From Punica granatum (taxonomy: Eukaryota > Streptophyta > Magnoliopsida > Myrtales > Lythraceae), in NCBI RefSeq assembly GCF_007655135.1, contig NC_045134.1:7026982-7090981 (forward strand): a stretch of 64,000 nt of DNA. The letters run 5' to 3'. The first letter of the stretch is position 1; the number at the start of each line of letters is the position of its first letter. Made by a program: the position numbers and the translations under genes. Shown piece after piece: positions 17,002 to 27,077 of the stretch. The notes below the pieces were generated by a model, which saw nothing but the letters and a program-made list of their open reading frames with translations, ran no database searches and had not been told where the DNA came from.

Positions 17002-17164
17002 CACATTGAGCTTCGCGAAGTCCAGTAATGGACAACTCGAGCAATCCCGACAACCTCCGGAGCAACAAATCCTAGTTCAAGTGATGCTGAACCCTAACAC
17101 CACTCCGCCGTAGAGGAAAGAATGCTGGAAAGAGCGGACGAATCAACCCGGTATCTACTTGAAC

Positions 17165-17237
17165 ATCCAGAGAGAGGGAGAGAGAAGATCTCCGAAGCTC
17201 AATTTTAGAGAGAGAGAGAGAGAAAGAGAGAGAGTTT
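17165..17237 (+). repeat. (GA)n tracts in the MYB3R leader/promoter
   Basis: Several GA/AG runs (17168-17187, 17205-17235) give CT-rich sequence on the MYB3R coding strand just upstream of its probable leader. CT-rich leaders are common in plants; this may act as a Y-patch/GAGA-type promoter element. Confidence 0.6.
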
Positions 17238-17379
17238 TTGAATTGTGGGAGAGAGTGAGCGAAACGGTCCAGAGGAAGACGAGAGGCGAAGAGCTCTCTC
17301 TGCGCATTCAAACGAAGAGGGGCGGTAAAGGTCGAGCTCCTTAGAGGTGATGGACGGTCCTGATTAGTCACGCCGAGCA

Positions 17380-17720
17380 TCGCAGCCGTCCATTTTGAGG
17401 CGAGTTTCCAGTCATTTTCAGGGTTCAACGGGAATATATATATATATAATGCATTTTTTTCTCCCTCAATTAATTAATTATTATTGTTGCTCTATCTACC
17501 ACTTCTCTTTTATATTTTGTCCTTTTTTATTAATTAATATTAATGGCAAGATTAGTTATAGATATATTCTAGGATAAGGTTATTTTTACAAATTTTCCAA
17601 ATATAAGGTTGCTGAAAATAATTATAAAAATGAAAGGACAACTGATGGCCACATGAAAAACATCAAATTACGAAACAAATTCAACTAGAGTTGTCAAATA
17701 AGCTAAATACTTAATTTTAA
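17380..17720. repeat. First copy of a direct duplication beside the MYB3R promoter
   Basis: Landmarks in this block reappear in the same order downstream: CATTTTGAG...GGGTTCAACG (17390 and 18400), ATTATTGTTGCTCTA (17480 and 18820), GAAAATAATTATAAAAA (17613 and 18943) and AATTCAACTAGAGTTGTCA (17678 and 19018). The second copy is stretched by inserted sequence. The start lies within about 40 bp of the MYB3R transcript region, so the duplication includes DNA next to the promoter. Confidence 0.6.
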
Positions 17721-17724
17721 AATA

Positions 17725-18210
17725 CTTACATTTTTGTTTTTGTTCTAAACCTATTTATCCGTAAAATGTTACATAATTTGTTTGCTTCAGTCCTACAGTT
17801 AATTTTTCCATCAAAAAATTACTTTTCCATCCAAAATAATTTAAAATATAATTTAATTACAAATTAATTTTGAAAATAAAAAATAATAATATTTTTCTAA
17901 GGATCGGGAGATCCTAGTCCGATTGGGATCTCCCGATTCCAGGGGAGGGGTGGCCACCGGCGCAGCTCCCTTCTCCCAAAATAGAAAGGTCCCAAGTCAT
18001 CGCTGCGAGACTCTCTATCCCTAGAACCAGTTTTTCCTTACTTTTTGTATTTTGGAAATTTGTTTTTAATTAAATAATGTATTTTAGAAATATTTTGAAT
18101 GGAAAAATTAACAGTAGGATTAAAACGAACATATTATGTAGAATTTAGGATGGTTTGGGACGAAAACGGAAAAATAGATAAAGGTTGAGAACAAAAAATG
18201 ATTTTTTTCC
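17725..18210. mobile_element. Foldback element with long inverted ends and a GC-rich core
   Basis: The left end (TTGTTCTAAACC, ATTTATCCGT, CCTACAGTTAATTTTTCCAT) is mirrored at the right end (ATGGAAAAATTAACAGTAGG, GGTTGAGAACAAAAAATG). The arms are around 100 bp and the core at 17900-18030 is GC-rich (GATCTCCCGATTCC). It interrupts a copy of the satellite-like unit. No clear target duplication was seen, so the ends are approximate. It could fold into a long hairpin RNA. Confidence 0.55.
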
Positions 18211-18924
18211 TTTAAATATTTGTCATTTGTTTCCCATTTTTTTAGGGTTATATATGTAATATTTAATTGAAAATATATATTTCTACATATATATATATAT
18301 ATATTTCAATTGCGAGTAAAACTCATACATGCATGAAAAAAAACATTGAATAGCAAAATTACGAATCAAATTCCACATGCGAGCATCCCAGCCAATCATT
18401 TTGAGGGTTCAACGAGAAAATAAGTAATTTTACAAATACACCCCCTATTCTTATGGTTATAATGCCAAAAGTTTATTTTTATTTTTTATTTTAAATATGT
18501 TTATACATAATTATTTGATTTATGTCAATATTAATATTTATGTCAATATTAATATTTATGTAAATATTTATATTTAATATATATTTAATATAAATATAAA
18601 ATATATATTTATTATAAAAATAAAATATATATATAAGATTACACCCTCAAAATACCAATCTCAAATTACACCGTAATCTGGTAAGGCCCGAGAATATCAA
18701 TTTGAGATTCCCGGGCCGAGTTTCTTGCCAAACGTAGGAATCTCGAGTTCCCCCTAGATTACACACAACCAAATATCCCCATGATACTTTTTTTTTCCTT
18801 CATCCATTAACTGATTAGTATTGTTGCTCTACCTGTTTTCTTTTATACTTCGGCCTTATTTATTAAATTTAATATTGTTGACTAGATTTGCTATACTCTA
18901 AGAAAAGGTCAATTTTACAAAATT

Positions 18925-19966
18925 TTCAAATATAAATTTCTTGAAAATAATTATAAAAAATGAAAGCACAATTGGTAACTACACGAAAAACATGAAATAG
19001 CACAATTACGAGATAAATTCAACTAGAGTTGTCATATAATATAAGCTTAATAATGCATATTTTATTTTCAAAAATATTTGTCATTTGTTTCTGAGATTTT
19101 TAAGATGCTCAATGCTAATTGGAAACATACTTTTTTCTTCAATTGGAAGTAAAATTGGTATCTACATGAAAAAAGAAAAAAATGAATAGCACAATTATGA
19201 AACAAATTCAACTAGAGTTGCTATATAAGCGAAATGAAGAATTTTCTTTTTTCAAAAAATATTTGTCATATATTTCATTTAGAAATAAAAGTGGCACCTT
19301 ACCTGAAAAATATTGAATAGCACAATTATGAATTAAATTCAACTAGAGTTGTCATATAAGCTAAATGGAGCATTTTCCTTTTTCAAAAATATTTTTCATT
19401 TGCTTCCGTCTTTCAGGATATTCAATCCTTATTGGAAATTTACACATTTTTTTTCAATTGGAAGTGAAATTAGTACCTACATAAAAGGGAACATTTTAAT
19501 AGAAAACTTACGAAACAAATTCATTAGAATTTCCATATGCATTTCAATAACATTTTAAATGCTAAATGAAGGATTTTGCATTTTCAAAGATAATTGTCAT
19601 TTGTTTCCGATTCATAAGCATTTTCTTTTCAATTTAAAGTTCAATTGATACCTACATATTGAATAACACAATTATGAAACAGATTCAATTAGAGCTGCCA
19701 TATAAGCTAGATGAAGCATTTTCTTGTTTCAAAAATTCTGTCATTCGTATTTGATTTTTTTAGGGTATTCAATGTTTAATGGAAGTATATTTTTTCCAAT
19801 AGGAAGTAAAATTAATACCTACATGAAAAACATTGAATAGCACAGTTACGAAACAAATTCAACTAGAGTTGCCATGTAAACTAAATGACGCATTTTCCTT
19901 TTGCTAAAATATTTGTCATTTGTTATTCCCTTTTTTTTGGGGGGTATTCAATGCTAATTGGATATA

Positions 19967-19998
<32 letters not shown>

Positions 19999-21720
19999 CA
20001 CTTTTCTTCATTCGGAATAATTGGTACCTACAATAAAAACGTTGAATAGCAAAATTACGAAACAAATTCAATTACAGTTGCCGTATAAGCTAAATGATAC
20101 ATTTTCCTTTTCTTTTGAAAATGTTTGTCATTTGTTTCCAAGTTTTTTAAGATATTCAGTGCTTATTGAAAATTTACATTGTTTTTTCAAATATTGGTAC
20201 CTATATGAAACACATTGGCTAGAACAAGTACAAACTAAATTCAACTGGAGTTATATAAGCTAAATGAAGCCTTTTTCAAAATTAGTTGCCATTTGTGGTT
20301 CCCAAATTTGTAGGGTATTCAATGCTTATTGGAATTACATGCTCTTTTTTTCCCAATTGGAAGTAAAATTGTTATCTATATCTATATGAAAAACATTTTT
20401 TTTGGATAAACATTAAATAGCACAATCACAAAACAAACTCGAGTTGCCATATAAGCTAAATGAAGCACTTTCTTTTCTAAAAATTTTGTCATTTGTTTCC
20501 GATTTTTTTATGGTATTCAATACTATTGTGTGCGTACATATATATTTGATTGGAAGTAAATTGGCACCTACCTGAAAAACATTGAATAGCATAGTTACGA
20601 AACAAATATATTATCATATATAAGATTCGACAAACACTTGTGAGAGGTCACTATTTTAAATTCCTCAATTCCTGATTAATCGCCTTTTGGACTGCTTGAA
20701 TAATTTAATTCCAAATAGGAAGGCTCATGTATTTGCCTTTTCAAATTCTTGATCAATGGACTTTTTATATATTTTATTTGATATAACATATTCAACGAAT
20801 TTTGGATTATGTCCATATTATTTGTATGTGTTGATATATATTTATGAGTCTTTTTGAAAAATTAAAAGTCTTCTCAATTATTAAAATAACTCATTAAAAT
20901 ACAATATACTTTTTCAAATTCAATGTTCCGAAAATCGTATAAATAATAGACTTTAAAGTTCTTTTTTTTACTTTTGTTTTTTAGACCTTTACTCTAACAT
21001 GATATTTCTTTAAAGTATATTTATTATGTACATATATATGTTGTTCACATTCTTAAAAGTATTTAATATATGCATATATATGTTGTTCACGTCATATATA
21101 TTGATTATTCATATTTAGTTATATAAGAATTGATAAATATTACCGCACAAAGCACGAGTATCGCCTAGTTCCATTAGAGTTTCATATAAGTTAATGAAGC
21201 ATTTTCCTCTTTCAAAATTATTTGTCATTATTTCCGAGATTTCTTAAGGTATTCGATGCTTATTGGAATTAACTTTTTGTCCAATGAAGTAAAATTTGTA
21301 CCGACATGAAAAACATTGAATAACACAATTAAGACACAAATTCAACTTCAGTTGCCATATAAGTAAAATGAAGCAATTTTTTTTTTTAATATTTGTCATT
21401 TGTTTACTTTTTTGTGTGTATATTCAGTACTTATTTATATTCTTTTTCAATTGGAAGTAAAGTCCATACTTACAAAAAAAAAATTAAATAGCAGAATTAC
21501 AAAACAAATTCAATTGGAGTTTTCATGTAAGATAAATGAAGCCTTTTCCTTTTTTAAAAAGTACTTATCAATTTTTTTCGAGTTTTTTTAAGGTTTTAAA
21601 TGCTTATTGGAAATTAATTTTTTTCTTTTTTCAATTGGAAGTAAAATTGATACCTACATGAAAATCTCTGGATAGCACAATTACGAAACAAATTTAAAAA
21701 GAGTGGTCATAAAAACTAAA
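18925..21720 (+). repeat. Degenerate tandem array of about 170-180 bp units
   Basis: The marker ACAAATTCAACTAGAGTTG and close variants recur near 19015, 19202, 19335, 19510, 19680, 19850, 20058, 20232, 20430, 20600, 21335, 21505 and 21685, with a weaker match at 21175. Most spacings are 165-208 bp, clustering at 170-175. Each unit also carries TGAATAGCACAATTACGAAA, AAGCTAAATGAAGCATTTTC, ATTTGTCATTTGTTTCC and TTCAATTGGAAGTAAAATTG in fixed order. About 550 bp of unrelated AT-rich DNA (20620-21165) interrupts the array. The unit length is near that of plant satellites, but copies are diverged. No gene lies inside. Confidence 0.8.
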
Positions 21721-21904
21721 TGAAGCAGTTTTTCTCTACTTATCAAAAAAAAAGAAAGAAGCAGCAGCATTTTTTCTCTCTTTTTTAAATTTAGCAAAAA
21801 ATGAAGCATTTGCTTATTAGAAACGTATATTATTATTATTTTATTAGGAAAGATTCCTTTTGCATAAAATGGCTATTTAACACTATATATATATATATAA
21901 TTTA

Positions 21905-22381
21905 GGGGTAATTACACTGGTGATCCAAAAAGTTTCGCTAATGTATCAAGTTGGTCCAAAAAGTTTTTTTTGCTATTTGATGGTACAAAATGTTTCAAAA
22001 GTGTAACATGATAGTACAAACCGTTATCTCACCATTGACACTGTCAAGCGAAGCTGACGTGGCCGAAATGTGGCCGACACGTGGCTCTGATATGTTTTTA
22101 GGAGTTGGTGGAACGTTACATAATAGTTCAAACTCTTTTGAAGTTGTCACTTAATGGTCCAAAATGTTTTACAGATGTAACATAACGGTACAAAATATTT
22201 CTTTAATTAACTTAAAGGTCCACCCATGTCAATGGCGAGATGGCGACGTCAATGGCGAGATAACGGTTTGTACATCATGTTACAACTTTGAAACATTTTG
22301 TACCATCAAGTAGCAAAAAAAACTTTTTGGACCAACTTGATACATTAGTGAAACTTTTTGGACCACCAGTGTAATTTACCC
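21905..22381. mobile_element. Non-autonomous Mutator-like foldback element 1 with 9-bp TSD
   Basis: A 477-bp element starts GGGGTAATTACACTGGTG and ends CACCAGTGTAATTTACCC, with inverted ends of about 150 bp. The ends include matching phrases such as TTGGTCCAAAAAGTTTTTTT and its complement, and AACGGTTTGTAC and its complement. It is flanked by perfect 9-bp direct repeats TATAATTTA (21896-21904 and 22382-22390). A 9-bp duplication and long inverted ends point to the Mutator superfamily. There is no coding capacity, so it would depend on a transposase from elsewhere. Confidence 0.85.
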
Positions 22382-22390
22382 TATAATTTA

Positions 22391-24108
22391 TTAAGAAAGA
22401 GTATAAAATGGATATTTAAACCATAAAATAAAGTTTTTGAAATGATAAAAATAAATCTATGCTATGTATAGGCTATCTATCGTGTAGTACTTATACAGAT
22501 TGATCATTAAGCAATAGGCTAACGTTGGATCCATGAGGCCATGCAAGCCTGGGGCAGCCTAATTTAGCAATTAAATGCCCTTGCCTGTGTCAAAACTCCA
22601 CGACTCACTCGCTTGATACATGAATTCAACAATTAAATGTCTTTTTGAAAAAGAATTTTTTTAGAATTAATTAATTAATTAATTAATGATTTTCATCCAC
22701 ATACAATCATAAAAGTTAAAGCGATGCCTCATATAGTGTCACGTAGGACGCAAGTACTCCGTCAATGACTTTTGAAATTTTTACAAATCACACTACGACA
22801 GATAGTATATTGTTACCAAGTTACACCATTCATGAAATTATAAAGATCCTTCGGTTATGGAAGTTAAAAAATCATATATATATATATATATAGTTTAAAA
22901 AAAACCTCAATAGTATATTATGGAAGTCAAAAAATAATCTATGATTTATAAATGAAACTTCAACCAAACATGTTGTCACAAGAAAATAAATAAATAACCC
23001 CCTAAGTATGAATCTTTTGCGACGGTGGTCAAGGATGAAGCTCTTCTAAGGTGGCCACGAACATTGTATGTTACCTATCCGTCTATTACAAAGGTGTCAC
23101 AAGTCCGTTCGATACGCACTATGCTTATATTCCGTGCATATGAGCCGACCTTTCATCTAGTCTTCAGGAAAATTTACATAAAAGGTTTTCTTCAGAAGAT
23201 TAAAATTTAAATTATGAGATGATTCAAGGCAAAGGTGCTCATGATCTTTAGAGAAAAGGGAAGAAATAAAAGATCTGCAATCGCACTAAGAAAACATAGG
23301 CCTCCCTCTCTCAAAATACGTATTTGCTTGAGTGAAAGCTAAGAAAAGTACCCATGGCAACATCTCGTCTCTATTTTAGCTCTCCGTGCATCAACCTCCA
23401 TCCCAACCACCAGCCTCCCACATATTTTGGAATTCGATTGTTGCAAATAAAAATATCTCGTATCGCTTTATTTCCCTTTCCCTATCCATTCAATGTGCCT
23501 CTATTAACCTTCATGCCAGTCTTATAAGCAAAGTTATTAAAAAACGAGCCTCGGATCGGGCAAAGCATCGGGAGCGTCATTGAACTACTCGTAATGCTTC
23601 TATAATTCATCAGTTCTCCATCCATAAATGATCTGAATCGACAATATAATTCATCAATTTCTAACCCATGAATTAAGTATCAAAATCGACAAATCGAAGG
23701 AAAATTTTCACCTCGAATGTGTCAGGTTTCGGATCAACAGCTTCCACTGTCGTGATCAACGTAACAGCAGTAGCTAATGTTGTCTAACACCGCACTATTT
23801 TATCTGACCTACTTCTGTATGGACGATTAACACCTTGAACATATAATATAGCAAGTAATTATCTGGTTTTCTCTCTTAAAATTGGGCTCAACATTACTCG
23901 CTCCTAATGGTTGAGAAACCAGGACAGTACTCCTGTAACCCAAAAATAATTATACTAACAATAGTGATAGTAATCGAACTTCTCGTCATTATCAATTGCT
24001 AGGTGTCATTTAACTTGCAGTAATCACACACAGATTCCCCTTGCTTTTTCAAGTAGAACTGATAAAGAGCTTGCTCCTCTTATATATGCAATCTCAGCAC
24101 CACAATTA
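22391..24108. other. Intergenic stretch downstream of the CCDC25-like gene
   Basis: No gene was recognised. It holds a TTAA-rich run near 22668-22688, an (AT)n run near 22875-22891 and moderately complex sequence from 23000 to 24000. The last few hundred bases probably hold the 3' UTR of the minus-strand gene ending at 24109. The short open frames (for example 23025-23210 and 23386-23583, plus) resemble no family. Confidence 0.6.
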
Positions 24109-25981
24109 TCACATGAAGTCCTCCTCAAGTTCCTGCAAGGACTTGTTCGACGATCCAATGTCTTTGTTCGAGGTCATATTTTCAGCCACCATCAGACCTT
24201 TGTAGCTTCGTAGCTCAGCCTGTCTCTCTTTCTCGAGTCTTTCCATCTCCTCTTTTCGCTTCTGCATGGCCAACCAGAGAAAAAAGCGGATAAAATATGG
24301 TAAGTAATGACTTCATACACAACCAACCTAATGAACGCTAGTAAGCATGGGCAAAAAATCGACTGACATCAACAGTAGCATAAAGTGAACTGGAGATCTA
24401 TTGATTTTTACTCTATACCACATGAATTGCATGCTTCCTTCGTGCTTTCCAAAATCTGATAAAGACAATAGAAACAACTTAATAAGAAAGACAAGACTCC
24501 GTTACTCACTTTTTCTCTCAGCTGGAGCTTCCTTTCCGCCCTCTCTGCTGCATTGACAGCTTCCCGTTCGGCTGAGCATTAGAATACATCAAATAACCAA
24601 AATTAAGACTATCCATCCTTGTACTTATAAGAATTAAATATTGGAATGATCCCACTACTCGTAACTGGCTACCATGCCAAAGGCAAAAAGAACCTCAGAT
24701 TATATTCCAAATTCAAAAGGGCGAGAATTTTAACTATAAATCTCACGTGAGAGATTGTCCTCTGGAGGACATATATCTCAAGTCCATGCAGCTGCCTGAG
24801 TCTAACATACATTCAGAGGGAAAGAAGACAATCATACCTCTCAAGTCAGGCTTCCTTTCCACTTTTGTCTTGTTTAATCTGTTAACAACCTCATTTATCC
24901 GCTTCTCCACCTTCACAGTCCGAACCTAACAACAACATGTAAAATGGATAAGGCAAGCGAAGAATTAAACTCCATCGTAAAGAATCAAGTGGGCACATGA
25001 TGAGGTGTTAGAAAGCTCACCATCTTCGGATTGTGGAAGCCAACTTGGCCGACATCCATGGAAGCAGTTTTCTTGAGATTGGACCAGGGAGTGTAGACAA
25101 CATCAACACTGTTCACTTTGTTTCCTGCAACATCCAGATAATTCAAATGAGTTAATGGATATACCCATCCATGAAAAGCAGAACTAGCAGACTATATTAG
25201 AATTTCATTATTTTGAACAATGTTTGGTCGGTTATAAAGGATTCTTGCATACTAGTTTTCCATGAAAATTTTCTGAAAGACAACCTGAGGCCATGTATAT
25301 AAGGGGACTTTGATTCTATGATCGCTCATATGTCCATTCCGTTCTGGCTAGCTACAGGGGAAAGGTGATTTATCGAAAAATATGTATGTTAATAAAGGGG
25401 AAGAGTGGCTTGCCTTGGATGGAATTCGCTTTGACGAGCTGCACACAATCCTCCAGTAAACCTTCACTTATATCGTCGATAGTCTGTCCTTTGTGCATTC
25501 TAACATAAACATGAGCCGACGACATCTTATCCACATGAAACCTTCAGAAAAGAAGTCAATTTTCCGATAAGTCAACTTTGACAGGATTGATATGATACAA
25601 CGCCAAAAGATCATTCAAGCACTGTAATTCCAAAAACCTAATTACTCAATAAAGATCATCATTTGCAGCAGCATCTGATAGATTTTACGATATAGCAACA
25701 AGCTGAAGACCGAATTGAAACCAAGAAATCCTACCGACCATGCGCAGGCAGCTCAGCCATCGTCCAATTTTCCCCCTTTACGGCAAGCGCAACTGATAAT
25801 CTCGTCACAACTACGATTTCATCCGCAAGATCAGATATTGAAAAGGACATAATAGGAAAAGATCGTACCAGATGTCCTCAGGGAATCCGTACTTGATGAG
25901 CTCCTCGTTCTCGTACTTGTCGAGGCCCATGAAGATGGTGTAGTCACCGGCTTCCGGTCGAGCCTTGAAGTAGAACACCAT
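24109..25981 (-). CDS. CCDC25-like protein (NFACT-R/DUF814 domain, coiled-coil C-terminus)
   Basis: Six exons on the minus strand: 25981-25869, 25541-25414, 25124-25021, 24925-24838, 24571-24510 and 24261-24109. The product is 215 residues, as expected for this small eukaryotic family. It starts [19 protein letters not shown], continues with [20 protein letters not shown] and SSAHVYVRM, the core of the NFACT-R domain, and then [19 protein letters not shown]. The last third is rich in K, R and E ([16 protein letters not shown] and [20 protein letters not shown]), giving a coiled coil. Human CCDC25 has been described as a membrane DNA sensor; the domain in NEMF/Rqc2 relatives acts at the ribosome. 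The plant role is not known. Intron 2 uses a GC donor (AAG|GCAAGC). The ATG lies just downstream of a telo-box. Confidence 0.93.
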
Positions 25982-26037
25982 TGTTAATCAATCTGGAAAT
26001 GCTTAGGAGGATCCGACGGAAAGCACCAGAAATGGCT

Positions 26038-26051
26038 AGGGTTAGGGTTTT
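26038..26051 (-). promoter_or_regulatory. Telo-box (AAACCCTAACCCT) upstream of the CCDC25-like gene
   Basis: On the minus strand the sequence reads AAAACCCTAACCCT, 57-70 bp before the ATG at 25981. Telo-boxes near the transcription start are typical of plant genes for translation and growth. That agrees with a housekeeping or ribosome-linked role for the gene, but this is inference. A GAGAAG tandem run lies right next to it (26055-26078). Confidence 0.6.
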
Positions 26052-26279
26052 GATGAGAAGGAGAAGGAGAAGGAGAAGGCCGCCCCTGAGCCCGTTAGCT
26101 TTTACTCGGCTCGTCGACGATAACGCTAAAGAGCCCTCCATGGATTTTCTCTCTCCTTTTCATATCCAAAAATTATACGTTTTTCAAATAAGCCCCTCAA
26201 CTTTCAAATTACATAATTTTGCCCCCATTTTTGTAACTAAGCAGGAATTCCTCCCCCTCCTCTGACTTGATTACTTTTT

Positions 26280-27077
26280 ACTGGTGGAAACGGCCAGAAG
26301 CGTCGCAAAGAGAATCGGTTATTTGGTTAAGTCCTCCGGCATCGAGGTATCGAAGTAGGCTAACATGAAAGCATGATGCAGAAGCAATCGTTGCTTGTCC
26401 GATAACCAGTGGTGGCATCATTCTTTGCACATGATAAGGGTTCCAACTCCGACCCAAGATATGAACGCATCCTTGTTATGCAAACCGCAATGAAATACTG
26501 CAACCATTTCTCCCGATGAACTCATGGTAAGGAGTTATCCTAAGTTCGTCTTCGTGGTCTCAGCGACTCTATCGCGTTCATGAGTCTCGTAGCACCATAA
26601 GACTTCTATTTCTGACCAATACACGACTGCAACATTGTCTTCACAGGACTGTGACCTTGTCTTTACAAGAAGGTAAAATTAAGGGGCCGTTTGGATTCAG
26701 AGTTAAAATTATTTTGATTTTGATTTTAATTTTGAAAAATGACAAATGAGATGTAGTTATAAATTTGACTTGGAAAACGTGTATTTTTATTGTGTAGTGT
26801 GTTGAGTTAAAGTTAAAATTAAAATCAAATTCTTTGAAAACAAATGGGGCTTTGCATCTGCAGTTGAAGCTTTTGAAGAAAGTTTAAGAGCAGTTTCTTT
26901 CTTCGGCACTCTCTCCTAATTGTAAATAATACAAATGCTGGAGGTCATACATTAAACAAGTGATCAACAAAGAGCTATAACATATTTTTCCCCGATCAGG
27001 CCCAAAAATTCTCGGAAAGTGTTACAATAGTTACAGAAATACTGAGAATGGAAGTGTGATGCAGAGAGAGGCCATCA
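26280..27077. other. Intergenic stretch with a possible small MITE
   Basis: No gene is seen. A roughly 160-bp AT-rich block (about 26692-26852) starts GGGGCCGTTTGG and ends with an imperfect complement (AAACAAATGGGGC), the usual look of a plant hAT- or Harbinger-type MITE. Target duplications are not evident. The end of the stretch probably holds the 3' UTR of the transporter gene. Confidence 0.4.

Noticed and set aside
17255..17275. AACGG core (MSA-like site) near the MYB3R promoter suggesting self-regulation
   Set aside because: A single five-base core without the flanking consensus is expected by chance.
20620..21165. Possible continuation of the 170-180 bp array through this segment
   Set aside because: The marker phrases are absent; this looks like an insertion or unrelated AT-rich DNA.
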